NCBI RefSeq assembly: GCF_023159225.1
Contig: NC_063171.1
Coordinates: forward strand, 9,411,886 to 9,475,885
Direction of reading: 5' to 3'
Length of the DNA: 64,000 bases
Source of the DNA: Perognathus longimembris pacificus
Taxonomy: Eukaryota; Chordata; Mammalia; Rodentia; Heteromyidae
Numbering within the stretch: the first letter of the stretch is position 1; every line of letters begins with the position of its first letter. The notes beneath the pieces were generated by a model. The model worked only from the letters and a program-made list of their open reading frames with translations, did not search any database and had not been told where the DNA came from. The position numbers and the translations under genes were made by a program. Positions 46,956-58,870 of the stretch are shown here, piece by piece.

Positions 46956-49290
46956 TTGCCAATGGGACTTTTTGAACAAAAAACTTCCAAATTGGATGCT
47001 TTGCATAATGAATATGTTGAAATGAAGGAAAATGAGAAATAACAGGTGTGGGAAAGACTTTGACTTTCCCAAGATTGGGCCACAGATCCTTATGTAAGAG
47101 GTTGCCTGCCAAACCCAGAGGAAAGACTCATTCTTATTTCTGAAGATGGAGAGATGCAGAGGGGAGTCCAACAATCAGGCTTTGCTAGATTTCCTCATTT
47201 TCCCAACTGTATCTTTCTTTTCTATAACTCTCTGCTATTTTCCAAATCTAGTATAAAGACACTCAGTTTTAACCATTTTGTTCAGGTCCTCATTTCCTTA
47301 TGAAATCATCTCATAAAGCTCCTACTAAGGAAATCTGTGTTTTATGTTTTATCTTGTCAAACTATTTTTTCACTGAGTACCAGTTGAGAATGTAGAAGAG
47401 TAGAAGGCATTTTCTCTCCTGTGCTCTCACTCTTCACCTGGCTGTGTGATTGCAAACAGGTTGTTTCACCACTCTCTTCTTCAGCAGTCTCAACACTGCA
47501 GAAATGACCTCAAAGAGCTGCTGTGAAGATGGAATGTGAGGTGAAACAGGCATGTCAAGCTCATGATCCAGTGGTCAGCCTTTTGTATGGTCTCACTAAA
47601 GGCTAATGAGAAAATCAACTCCCAAAGGAATCTCTAACCATCAGAAAGCTAAAGTCATGAACTTTAGATATGCGAAGTATTGTGTTTTAAAGAAAAAAAC
47701 TCTGTTCCTGACCTGGGAAGTCACTTCCCAGAGAGAAATTCTTATGGCAACACCCATTGGCACATTCATCACAGGGGAGAGCACCTCCCTCACATCATTC
47801 TCCAAATGGGGGAAGAAAATTTGTAGTGTCCTTCAGTGAGAAGAACTTACCTTGTCCTTGGTTAGCCCCAAGTGAAGCTTGCCTCCATTTTGTGTCTGCC
47901 CTTGTCTAAGCCACTCCTTTAGGAACATAGGAATGACTGCACTGACTAAATAGCATCTTTATGATGTGTCACTGAAACTACTCTCAAGCAACAGTGAGCC
48001 ACACAGGACAGACCATCCAGGAAGGAAGGTCATGACCTACAGAAGGAGGAATCATCTCACAAGAGCCCAACTGCTTATCTCAAGTGGTAAGAGCAAAAGC
48101 ACTTATCTGTCAGAAATGAGGTCCTTGAGGACCTTGGTCCAGTTAGGGTTAGGCCTTACTTAACCTACCCAGAGACTATGTGCCAGCTGACTTATTGCTA
48201 TCTCTGACCCCAGGAACACTCCTGTGATTGGGCTGTTTATGCATATCTTTCATCTCTTTTACCAATTCTGTGTCTATTTAAAGAGAAAATGCATGTCTAT
48301 ACCTAAAGGTGGTACAAAATGACATGAAGTGCTATCTTCCAGTGACATAGATATGTCAAATAATAATCCTCTTTCCCTGCTCTTTGTTTCATCTCTCCCT
48401 TCAGTATCTAGCGGTGAATGGCTGGACTTGTTATGTAGAAAGAATCACAGGAGTTAGGGCCTGAAGTTCAGAACTCTGGGTCTGTTATCTGAGCTAGTCC
48501 TGAAACCTGAGGTCCATTTTGAGGTGGGAATCTCAATTACAACTTTAGTTCTTTCTCATTTTCTTTTAGTTAGTCTCTACGACAAAAGTTAGAAGGGCCA
48601 CGAGATTCTGCATCTTTTAATGAAAGATAAAACAACAATATAAACATACACAAATTTACATAGAAGGAGTCAACTTTAATACATTTGGAATAAAGGGTGT
48701 TTCATATTTAAATATGGTATAAAAATAAATGCAAGAAACATTAACTGAGAACGTAGACAACAGAGACACAACTGGCTTTAGACTAAATACATAGGTGAAA
48801 TGAACCTTTCTTTGCTAATTTATTGTTTAATACACGTGAAGCCATTTGTATACTTATTGATAATATGATTGTTTTTTCTCTAACAATTCTTCCAGCTTGT
48901 GACTGAATTTTCAGTGAACTGTGTGTCTTAGCAGAAGCTTTAAGAGAAAGAGAAAAAAGGGGAAATAAAGTTTTATTTTACTTGAACTTGTTAAAAAGGA
49001 AAAGACCCAAGTCCAGCTTAGTAGAAGGCAGAAGAAAGCAAACAGTGGGGGATGGAGGTGTTGAGATAGCAGTGTTCCTTGGAAATGGAATGCCGTTGTC
49101 ATCTGCACACGAAAGGGAACAATTAGCTCCTTCCTTCATGCAACATCTTGGTCTAACATCCTCTGCTCCAGGTAACAAGAATGAGCTACAAAGTATGGGC
49201 GATGACATCAGTCTCCCATGCTACAAGGTGATCCGTTTAGTAAGACTGAACAAGACTGGTTAACCTCTTGGATGTCAGAGATTTCCCCTG
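46956..49290. other. Mostly unique sequence, no gene seen; MIR inside
   Basis: A MIR fragment lies at 47435-47585. The stretch 47870-48400 has a mixed composition that might be an old LTR, but I see no TATA/AATAAA pair or clear ends. Frames here (for example 47606-47839) have no recognised domain. Confidence 0.4.
47435..47585 (+). mobile_element. MIR SINE fragment
   Basis: cacctggctgtgtgattgca, aacaggttgtttcaccactc, cctcaaagagctgctgtgaa and gtgaggtgaaacaggcatg follow the order of the MIR 3' half. Confidence 0.6.
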
Positions 49291-49293
49291 CAA

Positions 49294-49325
<32 letters not shown>

Positions 49326-49345
49326 ATGAAAGAAAGAAAAGAAAC
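49291..49345 (+). repeat. A run and (GAAAA)n tract
   Basis: About 19 A followed by GAAAA/GAAA units; no SINE body precedes it. Confidence 0.93.
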
Positions 49346-49435
49346 TCATAACCACTGAAAATCTGCATGCTACTAGCATCTGTTTATTGCAGCTGACTTT
49401 TTATACAAAGGCAAAACTCAGACCTTCATTTATGT

Positions 49436-49475
49436 GTGTGGTGGTCCTGGGGATGAAACCCAGAATTCTATGCAT
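49436..49475 (-). mobile_element. ID-like SINE remnant
   Basis: ggtcctggggatgaaaccca and gaattctatgcatgctcac are the reverse of an ID 3' half; it leads into the CA tract. Confidence 0.5.
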
Positions 49476-49476
49476 G

Positions 49477-49477
<1 letters not shown>

Positions 49478-49529
<52 letters not shown>
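49478..49529 (+). repeat. (CA)n microsatellite
   Basis: Pure CA run of about 26 units. Confidence 0.97.
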
Positions 49530-49531
<2 letters not shown>

Positions 49532-50400
49532 GCTACCACCAATTCCCCCAAATTAACCCTTTAAGTACATCTGAGTTCATGTATCATGATGAAGCTTTCC
49601 ACCTCCCTCATCTTTTCCCATGCTCCCACCACAGACACATCAAACAGTATCCTTTCCCATCTTCCCAACCTCATCCCTCCCATTCACTTTCTCCCCACTG
49701 CAAACAGACTGATGGGTTCACAGCACACATTAGCAAATCATAAAACATGTCCATAAATGTTCCATCAAGGCTTAGCAATGAAGTAACACCTAGGTTCCCA
49801 GAGGATTATGAATATGCAAATATGATAATGTGCCTTAGTATGATGCCCTGAAAGATAACAATATGAATGTATTCTGTGAAATAAGTGCTGCATTTGCTAA
49901 CATTGAGAGATTTAGAAGGGTTTTGTTTTTTAAATTTAATAAATGCATTTTGATGGTGTGATTAGTAGAAACTGAAAATATAGAATCTATCCCTTGTTCT
50001 ATAGAGTAAATGGGAAAAAAAGAAGCAATTATGAATTTAGAGACAAACCTACTTAATAGTCTGTTTCTAAAATTTTCTTTTCTTTCCTTCTTTCAACCCA
50101 ACCCCAGAAAAATCCAATATATCTGAGTTCCACTTATTGTGTTAGTATATGGAACATAGGGTACATATTCTTTTTTCCCTTTTTCTATTTTTAATGTTGA
50201 AAGTCAACATGTTACTGTTAATTACAGGTATTTTATATATATACAATTTTTAGCATGTATGAACATGTTACAGATTGCTAACTGATGGTTTGTTTTATTG
50301 CTCATTTTATATGTTCTAATATAAAAGTAAAGGGCCTATTTATTCAATTGATTCTTTTCTCCTCAAAGGATGTAACAAGAAGAAATCAAAAGAATTTTAA
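49530..50400. other. Unique sequence, no gene seen
   Basis: No repeat or coding signal recognised. Confidence 0.45.
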
Positions 50401-50431
50401 ATATATATGTATATATATATATACATATATA

Positions 50432-50466
<35 letters not shown>
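50401..50466 (+). repeat. (TA)n(TG)n tract
   Basis: TA-rich run followed by a TG run of about 15 units. Confidence 0.95.
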
Positions 50467-50467
<1 letters not shown>

Positions 50468-50574
50468 GAAGATAATTTATACTCTTTCAATAGTCTTGAC
50501 TTGCTACCTAGCATGGTCTAAGTTTGACAAATTGGTGGCTTATGCTGAGAGAAAAGTCATGGCTCATGGCCCTT

Positions 50575-50850
50575 GTCTTAATCAGTTCTAGCCACTGTAA
50601 CAAAAGCTACAGACTGGGTAGCTCATAAACAAGACTTTTACTTGACATAATTGCTGTAGTGAGGGCTCCCTTCTATGGCCAGATGTTGTATTCTCCCTGT
50701 GTCATCACACAGCAGTGGGACAAACATGCTCCTTGAGGCCTAAGGGTGCTAAGACACATTCATAAAGGCTTCACACTCTTGGTCTTCCCCCTGTCCCACT
50801 ACTTAGTATATCCCACAGAGTTACTGAAAATAGCCCTTTGTGCTGTCAGG
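50575..50850 (-). mobile_element. MaLR (MLT1-like) LTR remnant
   Basis: gccactgtaacaaaagctac and agactgggtagctcataaac are the reverse of a well-known MaLR LTR end ('ccaccagtctatggtattttgttatagca'). The internal part (ccctgtgtcatcacacagca, attcataaaggcttcacac) agrees in order. Family name from memory. Confidence 0.55.
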
Positions 50851-51104
50851 AACATCAGTAATGGAAACCAGGCACTATTATCCTTTACTTTGAAGAAAGA
50901 GTTCACAGTTTAGCTTGAAGCCATGATAGTAGATGCCAGTTTAACAAAGGTATTTTCCACTAGGCTATATTCTGCTTTATGTGAGGAAATACAACAAGCA
51001 AATCATTAATGAGAGATCCTATTTTGTAAGCGCATGTGCTTGCTATTGTCTTAGAAAGGATATCCAAGCAAGCTTGTTTGACTGGTCCACCAAGTGAGCA
51101 CTCA

Positions 51105-51240
51105 CAGAGCAGCTGCCATCTGGGAGCCAGAATCTAGTACTATGTTGATCCTAGATGTCAAGCCTCAGGAACTGTGAGACGCAGTGTCTGTTGTCTGTAA
51201 GCTATCAGTTTAGGGTACTTTCTTGTAGTAGACTCAGTGG
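51105..51240 (+). mobile_element. MaLR (MLT1-like) LTR 3' end, opposite orientation
   Basis: tgatcctagatgtcaagcct, aggaactgtgagacgcagtg, gtctgtaagctatcagttta and gggtactttcttgtagtaga follow the 3' end of the same LTR type seen reversed at 50575. Confidence 0.55.
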
Positions 51241-51887
51241 ACAAAGTCACAGCATCCACTTTCATGCCTGTTTGCTTATCCATAAATTAGCAAAATAATA
51301 GCCATGTGCTATAGCTTTGTTCTGAACATAGAAAAGCACAAAGGTCTGAAAACTATTTTTGTTTACATTCTGTGTGCTCATGTTATTTTGGTTACTACTT
51401 TATTATAATTTCTGTAGATTCTACCATATACAATATCTCTTAAGAGATAAGACCCAAAGTCACTCTCTATTCTGGTTCTGAGAAAGGTAGAAAATTGTGA
51501 AAAAATTGAAAGCTTAAGTGATAGATATGTGTGTATATATATATATGTTAATATATTATATATAATTATATATATTATTTTTATCTCAAATCTAGGCAAT
51601 AGTTTAATCTAGCACTATTGGGATTAAATAGCATTTTTCTATTTTTACAGAATATAATACTTGCCATATTCACTACTTTAGCCTTTGTTTTTAAGGACAA
51701 ATTCATATGTATGTGCAGGTAAATTTATTCTGAAATGGAAGAGTTTATCTTTGTACAAAGGTTACTCTTCCTAATGCCATCCATGGGGCTCTGGCAAGTT
51801 CAAAAGAGGACTGTTATGTATTAGAAGGCTAGGGGGAATTATGTTAATATAAACCCGTCTTTTAAAACTACAGCTGAATTGCATGAT
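51241..51887. other. AT-rich unique sequence with a TA tract, no gene seen
   Basis: (TA)n-rich at about 51530-51580. Nothing else recognised. Confidence 0.45.
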
Positions 51888-52096
51888 ACTGGCTCATGCC
51901 TTTAATCCTCGCTACTCAGGAGGGTGAGATCTGAAGACCAAGTTTCAAAGTCAATCAAGGCAGAAAGTCCATGAAATTCTTATCTTCAATTAAATAGCCA
52001 AAGCCAGAAGTGGAAGTATGGGTCAAGTAGTAGGTCACCAGCCTAGAATGGAAAAATCCTGTGTTCAAACCACAGTGTTGGCACAAAAAAACAAAA
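51888..52096 (+). mobile_element. Diverged B1-Geo SINE
   Basis: atgatactggctcatgcctt, gctactcaggagggtgagat, aattcttatcttcaattaaa, gaagtggaagtatgggtcaa and an A-rich tail. Confidence 0.75.
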
Positions 52097-54111
52097 ATAG
52101 ATCTGACTCTAGTGAATTGTGAGATGATTACATATATGCATCTCTTGTACTAGAAAGTACTCATATAGAAAAAACACTGATCCCTCCTTCCAGGAAACAC
52201 ATCTTGGCCTTATAAGTATATAAGCTGTCTCTTAAAACACCCATTTTTAGAAAGCTCCTTAGAAATCATATGGAATCTATTGACTTCACTAATTATCTCT
52301 TCATGGTTTTTTCCAAGTTGAACTATTTGAGAAACTTTTATAGATGAGCTCTAAAGTCTCAATTTTAGAAATTGAAAGGGCTAAAATTAGCCTTGCCAAT
52401 AACATTATTTACCAAATTGCTTAATAATTCAGTGTGAATAATGTCTACATTTAATCACATGGCTGTAAGATTAAAAGAAATCTACAGAGAAACAAAACTA
52501 TAGATCCAGAACAACATAAAAATACTCTCAAAGTGGTCTCAGATTTTTAAAAATTATCTACACAATGGACAATGAACTAGATAAAGCAAATACATAATTC
52601 ATTTAAGAACAAAACCAATCTGAGTCTTTAGCTGGCAGAATTTCCTATGTGTCACCATAAAACCTCATACCACCAATCTTTCCTTCCTATCCTAAGCTCT
52701 TTGTAGAGATCCTATTATAGGTAGGTAAGAACCCAAAACCAGAACCAACAACCTAGGCATGTATGCATTTTTAACTTTCTCAAGTGACCTACATATAGTT
52801 ATTTAGTTTTTGAACAGTTCCTGGTCTCAAAGTAGTAAGAGAAAGATAAGAACAGGAAGTATTGATTGAGTGAAAATGGGCAAGTAGCTAAGCAGTGGAA
52901 GCAAGTCACTCCAATCCCTTTAACCACACATCCTGATCTACAATCAAAGGGTGGGAAGCTCCATTTGCCTGTATGACTCATCCCATGTGCTTTATTATTA
53001 CCATAAAGCTATACAATGCACTAAACAGACAGAGGAGAAATAAATGTTTAGATTTTTTTAAAAAGAGGATGGCCATACAAGTTCTTACAGCAGAGTACAG
53101 GAAGTTATCAATAGTTTTGGAATTTATGTTTTTTAACTCAACCTCTCAACTCTTGCTAGTCTTATAGAATTCCTATATAGGTGTGATTAGTATCTCCAAG
53201 GGTCTCCGAAACATTTTACAGTGCTTCTTAGACTACAGAGGGCCTGGGTCATTACTGCTCTTCCACTAGTTCATGTGATCCCATTGTGTGGCCCAGTTTA
53301 CAGCATCACAGCCATTAAATACAAAGAGTTCATCATTTCATGGGTGAGAATGAGGTACTGTTGAACATAAGGAATGAGAGATGATAGAGTCTGGACTAAA
53401 GGATGTACATTCTGTTTTTTTCTTCACTCCCACATTGAAAAAAAAAATTCTTGTTTCACTTATAACCACAAATGTCTTTACCTAGATTTCAAAATCACTT
53501 ATTTTCTGATTTTTTGGCCTTCTAATCCATCCACTACTACTCATGAAACAGCTCTCCAGTTGCCACAAGCACCAGCTGATCTCTCAGCCCTGGCTATGCA
53601 AAATTGCCTCATGTTTCCAGGATGAACTTCCTGCCCACTTCCCTTCTGAGCCTCCTAGCTTCACCATACGGTCTCCTATGCCTTTTGGATCCTTCTCACC
53701 TAAGAATTTGCATTTTTAGGCTCTCCTATATCATTTTCTAAGTCACCTCATCTGTCAAAGCAACAGATAGCTAGGAAACAATATTAGTATCATAGAAGTT
53801 CCTTAGTAAGTACTTAATTACTTCTAGGTGTGAAAATCCTTAATTGGAAATCTCATTTTAATAATAATTTTTTAGAAATCAGCTAATTAGATTTGAATGT
53901 CTTCAGATCAGTAACACATTAGCTTAAGGGAGCAGAAGCACTGGAGGGCAAGGGATGTGGGACAAGGAAGGGAAATCTAGTCATATCCTACATGTTAAGT
54001 AATTCATTAATTGAACCTGGGTAAGGAGGAACTGAAGCCAGGTGAGGGTATTTAGAAAGATTTTACCTAAGTTAAACCGGCTTACTACAATACACTAAGT
54101 AATTTTCAAAA
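52097..54111. other. Unique sequence, no gene seen
   Basis: About 2 kb without a repeat or coding signal that I recognise. Confidence 0.45.
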
Positions 54112-54121
54112 AATTGCAGAG

Positions 54122-54325
54122 GGGCTGGGGATATGGCCTAGAGGCAAGAGAGCTTGCCTCCTATACATGAGGCCCTGGGTTCGATTCCCCAGCACCACAT
54201 ATACAGAAAACGGCCAGAAGTGGCGCTGTGGCTCAAGTGGCAGAGTGCTAGCCTTGAGCAAAAGGAAGCCAGGGACAGTGTTCAGGCCCTGAGTCCAAGG
54301 CCCAGGACTGGCCAAAAAAAAAAAA
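54122..54325 (+). mobile_element. IDL-Geo dimeric SINE, reference-quality copy
   Basis: Transcribed by RNA polymerase III in related SINEs. Left monomer with an A-box-like tggcctagagg (54134-54144) and a perfect B box ggttcgattcc (54178-54188), linker acatatacagaaaacggcc, Geo monomer with a second A-box-like tggctcaagtgg (54231-54242), then an A tail. TSD aattgcagag/aattacagag at 54112-54121 and 54326-54335 with one mismatch. Confidence 0.94.
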
Positions 54326-54335
54326 AATTACAGAG

Positions 54336-55189
54336 TTCCAGTTCCTAGAACGTTAAAGATAACTCAACACCTAGAGATTTAAGGGCAATAGTAGTAGTAT
54401 ACACTCTCCATTCTTTTACACAAATTACATATTTTTAAAACTTTTTGTAACCAAACTGAAATGTACTGTGAAAAAGAGTATGGCATACTTACTTTCAGTA
54501 ATATGTACATTTGAATGATTATATTTAGTTAACTAGCTACTATATATGTTTCTTCTAAAATATCAGTTTTCCAAACTTAATGCATCAGTATGTGAAGAAA
54601 TCTAGGGAGATGCAAGCAGCATTTTAAAAACTTAAGTAATGCAGAATAGATCAGAGAATATGTGAGTGCATTTTTCATAATAAAGGAATGTATTATTTGT
54701 GAAATATGTCTTTAGTTTTGAACACAGAGCATCATACATAGGCACATGTATATGTGTATTGTATGTATAGCTTTATACATTATGTGTGTATTATATATAA
54801 CATTTATGTAAAGTGTATCAAATGTCCTTGGCACCAAAAAAGAAAGATGAAAGAAGGTCACCATTATAAATTCAGAACTTTACTGTCTGCATATTATTAC
54901 ATATTTAAATATATGTTGGTTTATTTAAGAAAGTAACAACTATTGGACATTCAGAATCTATTCTACATCTGTCAGCTTTCTCACTTGGCCTCTTTTGCTT
55001 TAGCTGGTGATTTACAACTTGTGCCACACCTCCAGTAGTTATATATTCTTGTCTAGGGGGAACATTCCTATGGGGTTCACTTTGTGATTGAACTGTAAGA
55101 AGTTAAATTATTGAATTAAACTGATAGAGTTGAGGCTTCTGGAACATTTCATCAATGTGTACCAGATAAAATTGCCATCAAATTAAAAT
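54336..55189. other. AT-rich unique sequence, no gene seen
   Basis: No repeat or coding signal recognised, except that the last 100 bases may belong to the L1 that follows. Confidence 0.4.
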
Positions 55190-56640
55190 CAGTAAGGATA
55201 GACAAAGACGGTTATTGCATACTAATAAAGAGACCACTCCTACAGGAGGATATAACCATCCTATATCTATACACCAAATGGTGAAGCACCAAACTTCATC
55301 AAACAAACACCACTGATTCTAAAAACATACATAAATCTAAACACATTTATTGTTAGAGATTTTAACACATTGCCTCTAGATAGATCAAAACACCAAAAAC
55401 TCAACAAAGAAAACTCAGAACTAAACAACTGCATAGATCAACTAGACTTAACTGTTATCTACAGAATATTCCACCCAATAACACCAGACTATACATTCTT
55501 CTTGGCAGCACATGGACCGTTCTCCAAAACAGAATTACATTTTAGGGCACAAAGCAAATCTGTAAAAATTCAGAAATATTGAAATCATTCCCTGCATTCT
55601 CTCAGACCACAATAGAATAAAATTAGAGCGCAACACTAAAAGCCACCATAGAAAATCCTGCAACTCGCAGAGACTGAACAACACATTGTTAAACTACCAG
55701 TAGGTCATTGAAGAAATCAGAATGGAAATTCAAATGTTTATGGTATTTAACCAAAACAAGCACATAAAATACCAGCTTCTTGGAGTTGCAGCAAAGGCAA
55801 TACTGAGTGCCTACATCAACAAATTGGAGAAATCTCAATCCAACAATTTAATGATGAACCTGAAGCTCCTTGAAAAAGAGCAACAAGCCAAACCCCAACC
55901 AAATACATGGAAGCAAATAATTAAAATTAAATGAGTTAGAGTCCAAAAAAAAAAAAAGTAGAGAGAATCAACAAAACAAAGAGTTGGTTCTTTGAAAAAA
56001 TTAACATAATTGACAGACCCTTAGCAAATCTTACCAAAAAATGAAGAGAACACACCTGAATAAAATCAGAGATGAGAATGGCAACATTATGACAGAAACA
56101 ACCAAGATTCAGAATATAATAAGAGATTGTTTCACAAACCTATATCCTAACAAATTTGAGAATCTGGAAGAAATGGATGAATTTCTAGCAAATATTGATA
56201 TGCCCAAACTAAACCAAGAAGATTTAAACCAACTAAACAGGCCCATATCAATAATGAAATAGAAACAAACAGCAATAAGAGATCTCCCATTCATAAAAAA
56301 GACCAGGCCCGCTTGGATTCACAGTGAAATTCTATAAGGCCTTCAAAGCAGAACTCACTCCCATACTCCTCAAGCTCATCAATGAAATTGAAAGGGAAAG
56401 TTCACTACCAAATTCATTCTATGAAGCCAACATAAACCTTATACCAAAACCAAACAAGGACTCATCAAAGAAAGGGAACTATAGACCCATTTCTTTGATG
56501 AACATTGATACCAAACCCCTCAACAAAATTCTGGCCAATCGACTCCAACAAGTATTCAAAAAAATTATACACTATGATCAAACTGGATTCATTCCATGGA
56601 TGGATGCAAAACTGGTTTAATATATGCAAGTCAATTAAAG
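55190..56640 (+). mobile_element. Old L1 ORF2 internal fragment
   Basis: It reads, in several frames, the endonuclease end (LSDHNRIKLE near 55600), the linker (QQAKPQPNTWKQIIKIK near 55880-55930) and the start of the reverse transcriptase ([13 protein letters not shown] near 56470-56510, TGFIPWMD near 56580-56600). It stops abruptly at about 56640, before the FADD box. Several stops and indels make it older than the copies at 1-7944 and 40645-45300. No 3' UTR or A tail, so it is truncated at both ends. Confidence 0.88.
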
Positions 56641-56925
56641 TTTATTTTGAGACTGGTTTGCATTAATGTGCTTTACCCTCCCAGAGTGGCTGGGCTAATA
56701 GGACAATTTCTTAGCCCCCACTAACACTAGGATATTATTATACAAAACAAAACAAAAAACCCATTATCCTACTATCCTACTGGAGAAACAGGATTTGCTC
56801 ATTTGTTGTTGTTGTTGTTGTTTTGCTTACTGAATTATACTTGCCTCTGAAGAGCAATAGTTTTTCTTTTTCTTTTCTCATATATTTGTTGACTACATTT
56901 CTTCTGTTAAAAATGCCTGTTGGGC
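56641..56925. other. Unique sequence with a short (TTG)n run
   Basis: (TTG)n at about 56803-56822; no gene seen. Confidence 0.5.
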
Positions 56926-57143
56926 ACTCACATCTGCAATCCTAACTATTCTGGAGCCTGAGATATAAGGATCAAGGTTCAAAGACACCCTAGGTAGAAA
57001 AGTCAGTGAGACTCTTACCTCCAATTAACTACTCAAAAGCCAGAAGTGGAGCTGTGGCTCAAGTGGTAGTGTGCTAGCCCTGAGCAAGAAAGCTAAGGAA
57101 CAGTGCTGAGGACCTGAGTTCAAGCCCAAGGATTGGCATTTTA
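56926..57143 (+). mobile_element. B1-Geo composite SINE
   Basis: cactcacatctgcaatccta, aactattctggagcctgaga, gagactcttacctccaatta, gtggctcaagtggtagtgtg, and the ggacctgagttcaagcccaa block. Confidence 0.82.
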
Positions 57144-58039
57144 AAAAATCCTGCCTAAGTCCTATGCTACTTTTTTATAATAGCTATTTGCTTTTCTAAT
57201 GGTTTATTTGAAAAACAAACAAACAAACAAAAAACCTCCCTGTAGAAAACTGTGTCAGAGCTTTATCTGTCACAGGCATGCGCATTTATATTGTTTAAAA
57301 GGGTTTACCAGGTTTGAGGACAGGAGCTTGCTTTAAACAAAGGCTCTTGGGCTAAGTAAGGCATGGAGCAGTCTTTCATGGTATCTCTGTGGATGAGACA
57401 GAGAAAGACGAAGTTCATAACTAAACGAACAACTCCCTTCAAGGTGCCCTGATCATTAGGAGTGAGTGGACTCATGGCTTCCTCTTATACACTAAGAGCA
57501 TCTGGCCCCCTCATTTTGAATAAATTGGGAACATTCTGGTAAATGCATTCTATATGTAACTTTTATGACTAGGTAGCAAATAGATACTCCAGACATTTAT
57601 GTAGTAGTAAAAGGATAAACTCTAAAATTTATCACAAGATAAAATCTAGTGGAAAGAAGGCAAAGAATCAAATTTATGCTAAAATGAATGAACAACAAAC
57701 AAATTAAAAAAAACTAGACACAAACGACTAGACTGGAAAAAATGTAATTGCAACGTGTCAGATGAAAAATAATGTTTTAAAAATACTTTCAGTTTAAGCC
57801 CCAACGGCTCTGCAGTTTGCTATTATTGGAGCTTGGATTTGTAAAGCTAATGTAGTTTTCTGTCTAGATTCTAAAAGGTCTAAGGCAAAAACCTAGAGTG
57901 GTGATATTCCCATGTCATGTGGGGTTATGTTACCATTCAAATCTCATGACATAGGAGTACTACTGATGAATGGAAGCAAATGTAGGGGGCAAGCAACTAA
58001 GACAGTAATAGCACAGGAAATCACAAACAAGAAAACATC
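57144..58039. other. Unique sequence, no gene seen
   Basis: Short (AAAC)n near 57213-57230. Nothing else recognised. Confidence 0.45.
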
Positions 58040-58330
58040 AGCTGGACACAATGGCTCCTGAGATTAACAGCATTACAGTTCAATGCCAGCCTGGGTCAAA
58101 CAAAATCCATCTCATCAGGCAAACCCAGCATGATGCTGCATGCCTTTAATCCTAGCTACACAGGAGAAATATGTAGGAAAACTTTGGTCCAAGGCTAGCC
58201 TAGATGAAAAACTGTGAGACTCTATCTGAAAAAATAACCAAAGCAAAGGCATAGAGATATGTGACAAAAGTTTGTCTCCAAAAATAACAAGATCCTGTCT
58301 TCAGATCTCAATACCACACAAAAAATCAGA
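58040..58330 (+). mobile_element. Tandem B1-like SINE pair with ID-like end
   Basis: Two B1-like heads (gctggacacaatggctcctg; catgatgctgcatgcctttaa is the second start) with aatcctagctacacaggaga and gtgagactctatctgaaaaa, then an ID-like end. Same layout as 34093-34395. Confidence 0.55.
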
Positions 58331-58719
58331 AGCTCATTTTCCTGATGCAAGATCCACCCAAATTTAATTTGATAGCATTTTTGTAGCACACCTTTCTTTC
58401 ATCTACTCATTCTAAGTGTTTAACTTAGTGTTCATAGAAATATCTTGCCCTTTTTATACTCAAATTTCAAATATATTTTAGTAAATTAGGTAAGTGCACA
58501 AATTCACTTATCAATAGCCATTTGAGCAAACAGAATGGGCCCAGTACTATTATGGTTCAACTGGAGGTTGTAGAATTGTGAGGACACATCCCATCAGTTA
58601 TGCTTTCCAGTGGCCTGTGTGGAAAGTGTGGAGCACTGGCTAGCACAGGGTGGAGGTTCTCAAAGGGTGGACTTTGCGGGGGCATGGTTTAAGCTCAGCA
58701 CCTCATGCTCATTCAGTGG

Positions 58720-58870
58720 GTGCAGTTTGTACTAGACTGCTGGCATACCTCCAGCCTGACTTTTTGCTAATTATCATTGATATGGAGTCTCATGGATTTT
58801 TCTGTCTGGGTAAGTTTAAAACTTCAGTCTTCTGGAGTTCAGCTTCCTGAATATCTAGGACACCACTGTT
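58720..58870 (-). mobile_element. Decayed B1-Geo SINE
   Basis: gatatggagtctcatggatt, gagttcagcttcctgaatat and ctaggacaccactg are the reverse of the B1-Geo middle and head. Confidence 0.5.

Noticed and set aside
48140..48160. gttagggttagg as an interstitial telomere repeat
   Set aside because: Only about two units; chance similarity.
47870..48400. Possible LTR
   Set aside because: No TATA/AATAAA pair, no clear TG...CA ends and no TSD seen.
49478..49529. Regular short repeats as a CRISPR-like array
   Set aside because: This and other tracts (13729, 23484, 62396) are dinucleotide microsatellites without spacers, in a mammalian genome.
54134..54188. A-box and B-box as a tRNA gene
   Set aside because: They belong to the ID-like head of a SINE with A tail and TSD; no complete tRNA fold.
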